This document shows positions 29,476-37,795 of a stretch of 37,795 nucleotides of DNA, in pieces; the first letter of the stretch is position 1; every line of letters starts with the position of its first letter. Position numbers and translations under genes: made by a program. Below the pieces are notes generated by a model. It was given only the letters and a program-made list of their open reading frames with translations. It was not told where the DNA came from and searched no databases. Origin of the DNA: Bacillota bacterium (GTDB lineage: Bacteria > Bacillota > UBA5301); assembly GCA_012735535.1 (NCBI GenBank), contig JAAYHC010000059.1, positions 1-37,795 of the forward strand, given 5' to 3'.

Positions 29476-30687
29476 TTACTCGATTCCAAACTCCTTGCGG
29501 AGCTCTTCCAAGGGAACCGGGCGTTTGGCCAAGCCTTGGCGCATAGCCTCTTCGGCCACGGCAAAGGCCACCGCCGACGCCACGCGCGGGTCAAACGGGC
29601 TGGGGATAATGTAATCGGCGCTCAAGTCCGAACCGACCAGGGCAGCAATCGCTTTGGCGCTGGATAATTTCATCTCCTCGGTGATAGCCGAAGCACCGAC
29701 ACGCAAGGCCCCTTTGAAAATCCCCGGGAACCCAAGAACGTTATTGATCTGATTCGGGTAATCCGACCGGCCGGTAGCCACGACTTTGGCACCCGCCGCG
29801 AAGGCTTCGGCCGGATCGATTTCCGGATCCGGATTGGCCAAAGCGAAAATGATCGGATCGGGAGCCATCTGCCGGACCATCTCCCCGGTGACCAGATTCG
29901 CTGAGGAGACGCCAATAAAGACATCCGCACCGACCAAGGCGCTCGCCAAATCGCCCTCCTGGCCTTCCGGATTGGTTAATCGGGCCAACTCTTCTTTAGC
30001 CGGATTCCGGTAATCTTTCTGCGGGGTTAACAGACCGGCGCGGTCGAGGACTTTTAACCGCCCGACCCCCGCCGACAGCAAGAGTTTGCAGATGGCCACT
30101 CCGGCGGCGCCTGGTCCGTTTAAGACCACCGTCACCTCGGAGAGCTCTTTACCGACAACTTTGAGCGCATTAATCAGGCCGGCATAGGTCACGATCGCCG
30201 TCCCATGTTGATCATCGTGGAAAACCGGTATGTCCAGTTCGGCAATTAGCCGCCTTTCGATCTCAAAACAACGCGGGGCGGCAATATCCTCCAGGTTTAT
30301 GCCCCCAAAGACGATGCTGATTTTCTTGACGATCTCGACAAACTCATCGATATCCTGCGTGCCCACACAGATCGGAAAGGCATCCACGCCGGCAAAGGCT
30401 TTAAACAACGCAGCCTTGCCCTCCATCACCGGTAAAGCGGCCTCCGGACCAATATCCCCCAGACCCAGCACGGCAGAGCCATCGGTGATCACCGCCACGG
30501 TGCGTCCTTTGCCGGTATAGAGCCAGATTTTATCAGGATCTTTGGCAATCTCCCGGCACGGGGCGGCAACCCCAGGCGAATAGGCGAGCGAGAGATCATG
30601 CTTATCTTTGATCTGCACCCGCGAGGTTACGGAGATTTTGCCTTGATTCTCCGCGTGAAGTTTTAGGGCCTCGGCATTCAAGTCCAT
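29476..30687 (-). CDS. NAD(P)-dependent malic enzyme
   Basis: Oxidative decarboxylation of malate to pyruvate and CO2 with NAD(P)+; 403 residues, the compact bacterial form without a phosphotransacetylase tail. [15 protein letters not shown] (catalytic Tyr region), [37 protein letters not shown] (metal-binding Asp residues), [18 protein letters not shown] (dinucleotide site) and [13 protein letters not shown] are the family motifs. GGAAGGAG lies 7-8 nt before the ATG. The gene is between pgpA and mtrB on the same strand; mtrB begins 16 nt after its stop. Cofactor preference (NAD or NADP) cannot be told with certainty. Confidence 0.93.
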   Translation of the reverse strand: MDLNAEALKLHAENQGKISVTSRVQIKDKHDLSLAYSPGVAAPCREIAKDPDKIWLYTGKGRTVAVITDGSAVLGLGDIGPEAALPVMEGKAALFKAFAGVDAFPICVGTQDIDEFVEIVKKISIVFGGINLEDIAAPRCFEIERRLIAELDIPVFHDDQHGTAIVTYAGLINALKVVGKELSEVTVVLNGPGAAGVAICKLLLSAGVGRLKVLDRAGLLTPQKDYRNPAKEELARLTNPEGQEGDLASALVGADVFIGVSSANLVTGEMVRQMAPDPIIFALANPDPEIDPAEAFAAGAKVVATGRSDYPNQINNVLGFPGIFKGALRVGASAITEEMKLSSAKAIAALVGSDLSADYIIPSPFDPRVASAVAFAVAEEAMRQGLAKRPVPLEELRKEFGIE

Positions 30688-30723
30688 TTGAATCGATCTC
30701 CTTCCTGATCTTGATTGGCCGCT

Positions 30724-31233
30724 TTAGCTTTCCTGTACCTTGTGGGCGATGCGGGCGGAGGCGGCCGCGGCCAGCCCGGCGACGATATCATCTAAGAAAG
30801 TATTGGTGAAACCATTTTCACCATTATTTAATCTGCCTAGCAGCCCCTCTTTGCATTTATCCAGATAGCCAAAGCTGGTTAGTCCAATCGAACCATAAAC
30901 ATTGGTTATGGATAAAGCCAGGACTTCATCGATCCCGTACAAGGGATCATCGCTGGCGATAATCTGTTGTAACGGTTCGGGCAGTGCACCTTCATCGGCC
31001 AACAAATCCAGGGTGATCCCTGTCAAGATCGCATGTTGGACCTCCCGTTTGTCTAAGACCGCTTCCACGCTCTCGATACACTCACGCATCGTCAGCCGCG
31101 GATTATATGGCACTTGCAGTTTATATACAATCTCGGCCAAATCTGCAACCTCGACCCCTCGCGCCGCCAACCAACGGACCACTTCCGGCTTGAGACTCCT
31201 ACGGGGTCTGATTTGCGGAGCTACTTCCGCCAC
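30724..31233 (-). CDS. pgpA: Phosphatidylglycerophosphatase A (YutG type)
   Basis: Membrane-associated phosphatase that converts phosphatidylglycerophosphate to phosphatidylglycerol; this soluble-looking Firmicute form corresponds to B. subtilis YutG. 169 residues from the chosen GTG. Conserved pieces: LAARGVEVADLAEIVYKLQVPYNP, LTMRECIESVEAVLDKREVQHAILTGI, LYGIDEVLALSITNVYGSIGLTSFGYLDK and the metal-site HTFLDDIVA-like NTFLDDIVAGLAAAASARIAHK. I chose the GTG at 31233 because GAGGTGA lies 5-6 nt before it; the GTG at 31242 has no SD. The gene is 21 nt after dnaE and 36 nt before the malic enzyme gene. Confidence 0.92.
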   Translation of the reverse strand: MAEVAPQIRPRRSLKPEVVRWLAARGVEVADLAEIVYKLQVPYNPRLTMRECIESVEAVLDKREVQHAILTGITLDLLADEGALPEPLQQIIASDDPLYGIDEVLALSITNVYGSIGLTSFGYLDKCKEGLLGRLNNGENGFTNTFLDDIVAGLAAAASARIAHKVQES

Positions 31234-31254
31234 GGTAATCACCTCAAATATCGC

Positions 31255-34200
31255 TTAACTCGGGACAATTAAAATAATATTACGCCGCTCGCCCAGAATT
31301 TTCAAGAGCGCAGGCTTTTGGACCTGATTTGGCTCCAGACTGGGCAGCTCAGCTTCGGTACAAACGATTAAATGCCCGGGAGTGATCGGAATAACTTCAC
31401 TTGCTACGAGAATAATTCCTTCTTCCTGTTGTTCGACCCGGCCGTGCAAGACAACCAGGCTCCCTTGATTAAGGTATTCAGCCCGTTTCTGGTAGATACT
31501 CGGAAAAACGATGACATTGATACTGCCTCGCTCATCTTCGAGCTGCAGCCTGGCCATCAGCTGCCCTTTGCGCGTCCGCCGCAGGTTCAGCTCGCTGACA
31601 ACCCCGGCCACAATGATTTCCGCGTTATCCGCCAGGGCTTCAGGTTCGGCCAAATCGCCGCTGACAAACTCCTGCAACTTCTCCCGATACTTGTCCAGCG
31701 GATGACCGGAAAGGTATAATCCCAGGGACTCTTTCTCGTAAGCCAAGATCTGCTCGAGATCAACGTGCTGAGCCGCCGAGCCGGCGGTTTGGGCGCCTCC
31801 GGCCGGGGGCAACTCGTCAAAGAGAGAGACTTGCCCGGTCGCAATTTGACCGCGGCTGGCCTGGGCTAAAACAAGCTCCACATCAGCCAATAATTGCAGG
31901 CGCGACTCACCGAACTCGTCACAAGCACCGGCTTTAATCAGACTTTCTAGGGCGGCCCGATTTAACACCCGCCCCGGCAGGCGGGTACACAAGTCAAGCA
32001 TACTCCGGTACGGGCCATTTTGCTCTCTTTCTTCGATAATCGCCCGCGCAGCGGCATCACCGACATTTTTGATCGCCCCGAGACCGAAACGGATCCCGGA
32101 ATCCTGCACGGTAAAGTCGAGTTGACTCTCATTGATCCGCGGCGGTAAGACCTCGATGCCGAGCTCGTGGCGGATCGTGAAAACATAGGAGCGCAATTTA
32201 TCCGTGTTATTGCGCACACTGGTTAACATCGCCGCAAAAAAGGCAGCCGGGTAATAACGGCGCAGATACGCGGTCCAGTATGCCACCAAAGCATAAGCCG
32301 CCGCATGCGACTTGTTAAAGCCGTAATTGGCAAAGTACTCCATCGCCTCGAAGATCTTCTGCGCAGTGGCCAACTCCACGCCATTGGCGGCGGCACCTTC
32401 GACAAAACGCTGTTTCATCGCGAGCAGCTCTTCGATTTTTTTCTTACCCATCGCCCGCCGAAGCAGGTCGGCTTCGCCGAGAGTGAACCCGGCCAGTTCG
32501 GAAGCGATTCGCATTACCTGTTCCTGGTAGACCATGATCCCGTAAGTCTCCTCGAGAATCGCCTCCAATTTAGGGTGCAGGTATTCGACCGGCTGCTCGC
32601 CGTGCTTGCGCGCGGCAAAATCCGGCACCATGTTGACCGGTCCGGGCCTGCCAAGAGAGACCAAGGCGATGAGATCTTTGAAACAGGTCGGCCGCACCTG
32701 CAGCAACAAGCGGTGGAAGAGGCGACTCTCCATCTGGAAGACGCCCTGGGCTTGTCCGGCCGACAACATCCGGTAAACCTCCGGATCATCGAGCGGGAGT
32801 TTGGCCAAATCGATGGTCTGGCCGGTCAGTTCTTTGACCAGCTTGCAAGCCGAATCGATCACGGTCAGGGTGCGCAAGCCCAAAAAGTCCATCTTTAACA
32901 GGCCGACAGCCTCGAGCGAGCCCATATCATACTGGGTGACCACACCGCCATCGGTACCGAGCTGCAACGGGACCAGCTCGGCCAATGGACCGGCCCCAAT
33001 TACCACCCCGGCAGCATGAGTGGAAGCGTGGCGCGGCAAACCCTCAACCGCTTTGGCCAGATCGAGGAGCTGTCGGGCCTCGGCGTCATCCTGGTATAGA
33101 GCGGCCAGGCGTGGTTCTTTGGCCAGGGCATCGGCGATGGTAATCCCCAACTCGTTGGGGACCAGCTTGGCCAATTGATCAACTTTGTTGATCGGCAAAT
33201 CGAGCACCCGGCCGATATCGCGAATCGCCGCCCTCGCCTGCAGAGTACCGAAGGTGATAATCTGCGCGACCCGGTCGTCGCCGTATTTTTGCCGGACATA
33301 CTCGATGACTTCGCCCCGCCGCTCGTAGTCAAAATCAATGTCGATATCGGGCATAGTCACCCGTTCCGGATTTAAGAAACGCTCAAAGAGCAGCCCATAT
33401 TCTAAAGGATCGATTCCGGTGATGCCCAAGAGATAAGCCACCAAACTGCCGGCCGCCGAACCCCGCCCCGGACCAACCGGGATCCCTTGCGACTTGGCAT
33501 AGCGGATAAAATCCCAAACAATGAGGAAATAGTCGCTGTAGCCTAATGAGGAGATGACTTGCAGTTCGTGTTCGAGCCGGTTTTTGACCTCCGGCGAGGG
33601 GTTGGCGCCGTACTTCTCCGGCAGGGCCTCTTCACAGAGGAAACGTAAATACGCGGCGGCATCGCTGTAACCGGCCGGCAAATCAAAAACAGGCAGGTAC
33701 ATTCCGCCCAGCGCGAGCTCGAAACGACAGCGCTCGGCGATCCGCTGCGTGTTGAGGATCGCTTCCGGCACCTCCCGGAAGAGCTCCGCCATTTCGGCGC
33801 CGGATTTCAAGTAGAACTGATCGGACTCAAAGCGCATCCGGTCGCGATCGGCCAGCTTTGTGCCGGTCCCGACACACAAAATACAGTCATGGGCGACCGC
33901 ATCGGCTTGGGTCAAATAATGGACATCATTGGTCGCCACGACCGGTAGTCCTAGCTCCTGACTAAGCTGCAACAGACCGGCGTTGACTTGCCTTTGCTCC
34001 GGCAAGCCTTGATCTTGGAGCTCCAGATAAAAGCGGTCCGGGCCAAAAATCTCTTGATAACTGCGGGCGACCGCTTTGGCTCCCTCATAATCGTTGGCTA
34101 ATAACAAGGCCGGGATTTCGCCGGCCAGACAGGAACTGAGCGCAATCAAACCTGCGTTATGCTCGGCCAACAATTCCTTGTCGATCCGCGGTTTGTAGTA

Positions 34201-34554
34201 AAAACCCTCTAAGTGAGCCGCCGTAACCAACCGGACTAAATTGTGGTATCCGGTTTGGTCCTCGCAGAGCAGCACCAAATGGTAAAAGCGGGTCTGCGCC
34301 GCCGGAGTTTTGTCAAAACGGGAACCCGGAGCGACATAGACCTCACAGCCGATAATCGGCTTGATCCCATATTTGCGGGCTTGGCGTGAAAAAGTGACGG
34401 CAGCATAAAGATTGCCATGGTCGGTCACGGCCAGGCTGGACATGCCCAGCTCTTTGGCCCTTTCCAAGAGCTTGTCCACCGGACAAAAGCCATCAAGCAG
34501 GCTATATTCTGAGTGGCAATGCAGATGGACAAAATTGCTGGCAAGAGAGGTCAT
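31255..34554 (-). CDS. dnaE: DNA polymerase III subunit alpha
   Basis: Catalytic subunit for chromosomal DNA replication or repair, 1099 residues. Domains in order: PHP (FVHLHCHSEYSLLDG, about residues 8-22, with metal-type His residues), palm with the catalytic triad in MPDIDIDFDYERRGEV (about 400), VGPGRGSAAGSLVAYLLGIT fingers region, DLLRRAMGKKKIEEL, ANYGFNKSHAAAYALVAYWTAYLR, a helix-hairpin-helix around 800, and an OB fold near 960-1030 (IIVAGVVSELNLRRTRKGQ). The length fits a DnaE1/E-type Firmicute polymerase, whereas PolC would have a proofreading exonuclease domain. The ATG overlaps the murA stop by 1 nt (TAATG), tight coupling for two unrelated functions. Confidence 0.96.
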   Translation of the reverse strand: MTSLASNFVHLHCHSEYSLLDGFCPVDKLLERAKELGMSSLAVTDHGNLYAAVTFSRQARKYGIKPIIGCEVYVAPGSRFDKTPAAQTRFYHLVLLCEDQTGYHNLVRLVTAAHLEGFYYKPRIDKELLAEHNAGLIALSSCLAGEIPALLLANDYEGAKAVARSYQEIFGPDRFYLELQDQGLPEQRQVNAGLLQLSQELGLPVVATNDVHYLTQADAVAHDCILCVGTGTKLADRDRMRFESDQFYLKSGAEMAELFREVPEAILNTQRIAERCRFELALGGMYLPVFDLPAGYSDAAAYLRFLCEEALPEKYGANPSPEVKNRLEHELQVISSLGYSDYFLIVWDFIRYAKSQGIPVGPGRGSAAGSLVAYLLGITGIDPLEYGLLFERFLNPERVTMPDIDIDFDYERRGEVIEYVRQKYGDDRVAQIITFGTLQARAAIRDIGRVLDLPINKVDQLAKLVPNELGITIADALAKEPRLAALYQDDAEARQLLDLAKAVEGLPRHASTHAAGVVIGAGPLAELVPLQLGTDGGVVTQYDMGSLEAVGLLKMDFLGLRTLTVIDSACKLVKELTGQTIDLAKLPLDDPEVYRMLSAGQAQGVFQMESRLFHRLLLQVRPTCFKDLIALVSLGRPGPVNMVPDFAARKHGEQPVEYLHPKLEAILEETYGIMVYQEQVMRIASELAGFTLGEADLLRRAMGKKKIEELLAMKQRFVEGAAANGVELATAQKIFEAMEYFANYGFNKSHAAAYALVAYWTAYLRRYYPAAFFAAMLTSVRNNTDKLRSYVFTIRHELGIEVLPPRINESQLDFTVQDSGIRFGLGAIKNVGDAAARAIIEEREQNGPYRSMLDLCTRLPGRVLNRAALESLIKAGACDEFGESRLQLLADVELVLAQASRGQIATGQVSLFDELPPAGGAQTAGSAAQHVDLEQILAYEKESLGLYLSGHPLDKYREKLQEFVSGDLAEPEALADNAEIIVAGVVSELNLRRTRKGQLMARLQLEDERGSINVIVFPSIYQKRAEYLNQGSLVVLHGRVEQQEEGIILVASEVIPITPGHLIVCTEAELPSLEPNQVQKPALLKILGERRNIILIVPS

Positions 34555-35816
34555 TAATCAATACTCACCCGGCTAATCTTGGCGCCCAACGAACGCAACT
34601 TTTCTTCGATATTTTCATATCCGCGGTCGATATGCTCGATCCCGGAGATCTCGGTAACCCCCTCGGCCGCCAAGCTCGCGACAATCAACGCCGCACCGGC
34701 GCGGAGGTCGGTAGTCTCAACCGGGGCCCCGGTTAGCTTGGGCACACCGCGGACGATCGCGGTGCCATGTTCGACTTTAATATCTGCGCCCATACGGCGG
34801 AGTTCATCAACATACCGAAAACGGTCAAAGATGTTTTCCCGGATGATACTGGTCCCTTCGGCGATGCTCATCAAAGCCACAAAGGGCTGTTGGAGATCGG
34901 TCGGGAATCCGGGATAAGGGGCGGTTTCTACGTCCACGGCCTTGGGCCGCTCCGGCGCCTTCACCCGGATCTCACTCAACGACTCTTCGATCTTGACCCC
35001 GGCCTCCTGTAAGTTTAAGACGACCGAGCGCACATGCTCAGGCACCAGATCCTTAATCACCACATCGCCGCCGGTAATCGCCGTAGCAATCATCAGGGTG
35101 CCGGCCTCGATCCGGTCGGGGATAATCGAATACTCCGTGCCCCGCAACCTCTTGACCCCTTCGATCTTAATCACATTGGTCCCGGCGCCTTTAACCTTGG
35201 CCCCCATCGAGTTGAGGAAACTGGCCAAATCAACAATTTCCGGTTCTTTGGCGGCATTTTCGAGGACCGTGGTGCCCTCCGCCAAACTCGCGGCAATCAT
35301 CAGGTTAACGGTGGCTCCGACACTGGACCGATTGATGTAGATCTTGCTGCCGACCAGCTTAGTCACTTCGGCCTTTAACATACCGTGCTCGATCTGGACA
35401 TCGGCTCCCATGGCTTGAAAGCCTTTGATGTGATAATCGACGGGCCTGGAACCCAACGAGCACCCGCCCGGCAGCGGGACTTCGGCCTTGCCCAGGCGTG
35501 CCAACAACAATCCGGCCGTATAAAAGGAGGCGCGCATCTTGCGGACCAGCTCGTACGGGGCCTGGTAAGAGCGGATACAACTACCGTCGACCCGCAGAGT
35601 TGATCCGACAAAATCGGTCTTGACGCCTAAATCCTGTAGGATTTCAATAATGGTATAAACATCGCTTTCATGGGGAACATTTTTGAGAACACATTCATCT
35701 TCAGCAAGCGCTGCAGCAACGATTAGCGCCAAAGCGCTGTTTTTCGCCCCACTGACCGAAACTTGGCCACTAAGTGGAGTCCCACCAATTACGACGTACT
35801 TGTCCAAGCTGTACAC
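34554..35816 (-). CDS. murA: UDP-N-acetylglucosamine 1-carboxyvinyltransferase (MurA)
   Basis: First committed step of peptidoglycan synthesis: transfers enolpyruvyl from PEP to UDP-GlcNAc. About 420 residues. VSVSGAKNSALALIVAA (UDP-GlcNAc loop), RKMRASFYTAGLLLARLG, and PLPGGCSLGSRPVDYHI with the active-site Cys (about residue 119), which predicts fosfomycin sensitivity. GFPTDLQQPFVALM near 305 and RGAALIVASLAAEG are other signatures. Several GTG or TTG starts are possible (35822, 35816, 35807); I prefer GTG 35816 because GAGG is 5 nt upstream. The ireB/reoM homologue ends 14 nt before it and dnaE overlaps its stop. In Listeria, ReoM controls MurA stability through ClpCP. Confidence 0.96.
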   Translation of the reverse strand: MYSLDKYVVIGGTPLSGQVSVSGAKNSALALIVAAALAEDECVLKNVPHESDVYTIIEILQDLGVKTDFVGSTLRVDGSCIRSYQAPYELVRKMRASFYTAGLLLARLGKAEVPLPGGCSLGSRPVDYHIKGFQAMGADVQIEHGMLKAEVTKLVGSKIYINRSSVGATVNLMIAASLAEGTTVLENAAKEPEIVDLASFLNSMGAKVKGAGTNVIKIEGVKRLRGTEYSIIPDRIEAGTLMIATAITGGDVVIKDLVPEHVRSVVLNLQEAGVKIEESLSEIRVKAPERPKAVDVETAPYPGFPTDLQQPFVALMSIAEGTSIIRENIFDRFRYVDELRRMGADIKVEHGTAIVRGVPKLTGAPVETTDLRAGAALIVASLAAEGVTEISGIEHIDRGYENIEEKLRSLGAKISRVSID

Positions 35817-35830
35817 TCCCACCTCTAAGT

Positions 35831-36088
35831 CTATTTCTGTAAAAAGGAACGTAATAGGGTCTCCAAAAGTTCATCCCGATCTAACTGCTTGATCAGCATG
35901 CGAGCCTCGCGGTGACTTGTAATATAGGCGGGGTCACCGGTCATCAGGTAACCGACAAGCTGGTCCAGCGGGTTGTATCCCTTTTCCTCCAGAGCTTGAT
36001 AAACTTGCTCGAGTACCGCCCGCACATCGGGTCTGTCGGTCTCGACCGCCTTGAACATCATGGTGCGGTCCAGTTTAGAATCGGACAC
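35831..36088 (-). CDS. ireB: IreB/ReoM family regulatory phosphoprotein (UPF0297, YrzL)
   Basis: Small regulator phosphorylated by PASTA-type Ser/Thr kinases (IreK in Enterococcus, PrkA in Listeria). In Listeria, unphosphorylated ReoM promotes ClpCP degradation of MurA. 85 residues. [11 protein letters not shown] carries the phospho-acceptor Thr-Met-x-Phe element (Thr9), and [30 protein letters not shown] is the family signature, followed by the helical [12 protein letters not shown] chose the GTG at 36088, preceded by GGAAGGTGG by 5 nt, because translation then begins near the conserved N-terminus. The frame extends to 36109. The murA start comes 14 nt after its stop, unlike most genomes, where yrzL follows alaS. 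Confidence 0.95.
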   Translation of the reverse strand: MSDSKLDRTMMFKAVETDRPDVRAVLEQVYQALEEKGYNPLDQLVGYLMTGDPAYITSHREARMLIKQLDRDELLETLLRSFLQK

Positions 36089-36153
36089 TATATCCACCTT
36101 CCTTTGCAACTTCCCTCTGGACTAATTGGCCTTAGGTATCTAGTTTTCCTTGT

Positions 36154-37527
36154 TTAACTCAATAGTAATAGCAGGCTCGCCAAGAGATCACCGGCTATCA
36201 GGCCTTTTCCGACCGAATTTGTCGTTTCTGCCTGATTGGCAAATAACCAGGCCAAGCCGGACCCAATGAGCAGCGACTTACCCCAACCGACCGGTAGCAA
36301 TAAGCCCCATGCTAAATATATGTAGATTTCCCGCCCGCTCAGGATGCCAAAAGTTACACCAAGACCGAAAAAAATCCAGAGTAGCGGAGCAAAGTCCGGA
36401 GCAAACAACCCGGCCAGCCAATCACCGCCGGCCGAGGGAAAGGAAGTCAATTCCTCTGCCAAAAGGGGAACTTGTAGAAACACTAAACCTACCAGTATCA
36501 GAAAGACCGACGCAGGGCCCCAGAGACTCCGGGATAGACAGATGGAACTTCGCCGCCTGGTCCACCCTTCGCCGAGCAGCACCGCCCCGATGACCCCGGC
36601 CAACAGACCCAGGCTAGCCGACGGCCAGACCGCCGACGGCAGCAGTTCAAGCGGCCGCCAGATCGGCAAGAGCAAAAGCCCGATGCTGGAGCGGGCCAAG
36701 ACCGAGTAAAGCAGTGCGAGTACGGATACACCAACTATGATGCCGGCCTCGGGTCCGGTCAAGACAAACACGCTGATTAGGAGTACTACCGAAACCATAA
36801 TCTGCACCGGACCCTGTGAGCGCTGAAAATCGAGCACCAGTTGGCGGGGCCGGGTGAGGTTCCGCAGCCCTACTCTCACCAGCCACGCGCCGAGCGGAAG
36901 CACCAAGAGGATGAAAGCATAGATTCGCAGGTCGGCAGCCATACTCTCCGCAGACCCAAAATTGAAGTACGTGCGATACAACTCAGCCAAGCAAGCTGCG
37001 AGACCGGTTGCCCACAACGGTCGGCCGGTGCCCGCGGTTAGAGCAAGCCCGCTAATGACCGGATTAAAGCTGAAACCGGTTAAGCGCAGCCAGGTTGCAG
37101 CGATGATCGATAATGAAAATTGCGGAGCCCGTTTGGTCTCCGGCTCAAATAGCCGTTGCAGCCAAGGCTCGTCCATCGTGGAAAAGGCCGGGGGAAGCTG
37201 TGCTAAAGGTATCAGCCAAGTCCAAAAGAGGCCTAAAGCCATCGCGGCAACCGTTGTTTTCAGCTCCAAGCAGGCAGTCGGCAGTAAAATGGCCCAGCGG
37301 AAGATCGCCCCCCAACCGGCTGCGAGGAGCAGGAAGTCCGCGCGCACAACCGGTGGCAGGCTTGGGCCCAGGGCGAGCAGGAGCAAAGGGACTGCTAAAG
37401 GCAGCAAGAGCAATCCGGCCTGTTGATCTAAGGAGGACACAAGCTTAGCTGGGCTCTGCGCCAAGGTGAGGGCTAAAATGACTGCCGTGCCGCAAAGGAG
37501 CCCGCGGTGCATTTTGTCATCAGACAC
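36154..37527 (-). CDS. Polytopic membrane protein of unknown function
   Basis: Not recognised. 457 residues with about 11-12 hydrophobic helices, several interrupted by short charged loops. Landmarks: AQSPAKLVSSLDQQAGLLLLPLAVPLLLL in the N-terminal third, a cytoplasmic or external loop STMDEPWLQRLFEPETKR, then FSFNPVISGLALTAGTGRPLW, and GREIYIYLAWGLLLPVGWG near the C-terminus. A conserved-looking Glu/Arg pair is embedded in the last third. The GTG start has GGAGG 8 nt upstream. It is divergent from a carbohydrate-binding-module-like gene and sits upstream of ireB-murA on the same strand, with a 65-nt gap. A transporter, polysaccharide exporter or sporulation membrane protein would all be possible. 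Confidence 0.75.
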   Translation of the reverse strand: MSDDKMHRGLLCGTAVILALTLAQSPAKLVSSLDQQAGLLLLPLAVPLLLLALGPSLPPVVRADFLLLAAGWGAIFRWAILLPTACLELKTTVAAMALGLFWTWLIPLAQLPPAFSTMDEPWLQRLFEPETKRAPQFSLSIIAATWLRLTGFSFNPVISGLALTAGTGRPLWATGLAACLAELYRTYFNFGSAESMAADLRIYAFILLVLPLGAWLVRVGLRNLTRPRQLVLDFQRSQGPVQIMVSVVLLISVFVLTGPEAGIIVGVSVLALLYSVLARSSIGLLLLPIWRPLELLPSAVWPSASLGLLAGVIGAVLLGEGWTRRRSSICLSRSLWGPASVFLILVGLVFLQVPLLAEELTSFPSAGGDWLAGLFAPDFAPLLWIFFGLGVTFGILSGREIYIYLAWGLLLPVGWGKSLLIGSGLAWLFANQAETTNSVGKGLIAGDLLASLLLLLS

Positions 37528-37608
37528 AGCCTTTACCTCCCCCCTTGTTCACATAAAGCTATGCTGACAAGCCGTAAAATATGAATGTTTGAGGAGGTGA
37601 GGCGGAAA

Positions 37609-37795
37609 GTGACCAGAAGTGGCAAGCCCAACCCTGGGATCTTTATTGATGGGCGAGTCTCCGTGGATCCGGTCCCGCTGCTACAAGGCGAACCTGCCTA
37701 TATCCGCTACAACGGCTTGTTGGCCAAGTCTGGAGCTGATAAGATCTATTTGCACAGCGGATATGGACAGACTGATTGGCAGGATATCAAAGATA
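37609..37795 (+). CDS. Carbohydrate-binding-module-like protein, 5' part (CBM25/53 type), cut by window edge
   Basis: The first 62 residues only. SGKPNPGIFIDGRVSVDPVPL leads into LLQGEPAYIRYNGLLAKSGA and DKIYLHSGYGQTDWQDIKD. The 'i.Y.G.L...GA..iylH.GyG...W.di' pattern is that of starch-binding modules of families 25 and 53, found as short stand-alone proteins in Firmicutes, probably with a role at the cell surface or in sporulation. The GTG at 37609 follows AGGAGGTGA by 9-11 nt; an in-frame GTG 12 nt earlier lies within that SD and is unlikely. There is no signal peptide in the visible part. It is divergent from the unknown membrane protein. Confidence 0.6.
   Translation, partial: MTRSGKPNPGIFIDGRVSVDPVPLLQGEPAYIRYNGLLAKSGADKIYLHSGYGQTDWQDIKD

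Noticed and set aside
32305-32898. 197-residue plus-strand open frame
   Set aside because: Antisense to dnaE within conserved polymerase sequence; a shadow of the opposite strand.
1-37795. CRISPR arrays, insertion sequences or rRNA genes
   Set aside because: No regularly spaced direct repeats, transposase frames or rRNA sequence were seen on either strand.

Overview
The window looks like chromosomal DNA of an anaerobic or facultative Bacillota (Firmicutes) of the clostridial/Peptococcaceae/Limnochordia type. The signs are strong GGAGG ribosome binding sites with frequent GTG and TTG starts, Firmicute marker genes (trp RNA-binding attenuation protein mtrB, IreB/ReoM, YutG-type pgpA, degV, fxsA), an accD-accA-pfkA-pyk block, and exported c-type cytochromes. 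I cannot name the genus. Nearly all genes lie on the minus strand; the main exception is a plus-strand block at 13.4-18.5 kb.

Layout. (1) 1-8160, minus: a carbohydrate operon, read from 8160 downwards: xylose-isomerase-like isomerase, xylulokinase-type kinase, Gfo/Idh/MocA oxidoreductase, sugar epimerase-like TIM barrel, then ABC ATPase, permease and binding protein (cut by the window edge). Several junctions are 4-nt overlaps. (2) 8251-9505: Nudix hydrolase and DegV. (3) 9660-13263, minus: a metal/redox cluster of molbindin, tungstate-binding protein TupA, an exported fibronectin-III protein and a 'GEGP' diheme cytochrome with a molybdopterin-oxidoreductase-like fold; TupB and TupC are absent. 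(4) 13431-18456, plus: ECF S component, methyltransferase, LysE exporter, and a complete tripartite tricarboxylate transporter (tctC-tctA-tctB) closed by a bidirectional terminator. (5) 18526-21133: anchored hypothetical protein, PadR regulator, tRNA-Leu(CAA) with promoter and terminator, then a decayed patch (GGDEF remnant, tiny zinc ribbon, orphan hypothetical) and a 36-residue membrane protein. (6) 21126-28452, minus: ferredoxin-like aldo/keto reductase, class-III aminotransferase, FxsA, pyruvate kinase, phosphofructokinase, AccA, AccD and a DUF2007-like protein. (7) 28602-36088, minus: reading downstream from 36088, ireB/reoM, murA, dnaE, pgpA, malic enzyme, mtrB, triheme cytochrome, ended by a terminator. 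(8) Right end: an unknown polytopic membrane protein and, divergent from it, the start of a carbohydrate-binding-module-like protein.

How they work together. The left operon imports a sugar and converts it to a phosphorylated ketose. The acc/pfk/pyk/malic genes are glycolysis, pyruvate supply and malonyl-CoA synthesis. The molbindin/TupA/diheme cluster suggests W/Mo handling beside an extracytoplasmic redox protein. The most notable points are the direct ireB(reoM)-murA linkage, a long inverted repeat over the tupA promoter/leader, a hairpin that would hide the ribosome binding site of the triheme cytochrome, and the TupA-FN3-diheme cluster. No CRISPR array, insertion sequence or prophage is visible.
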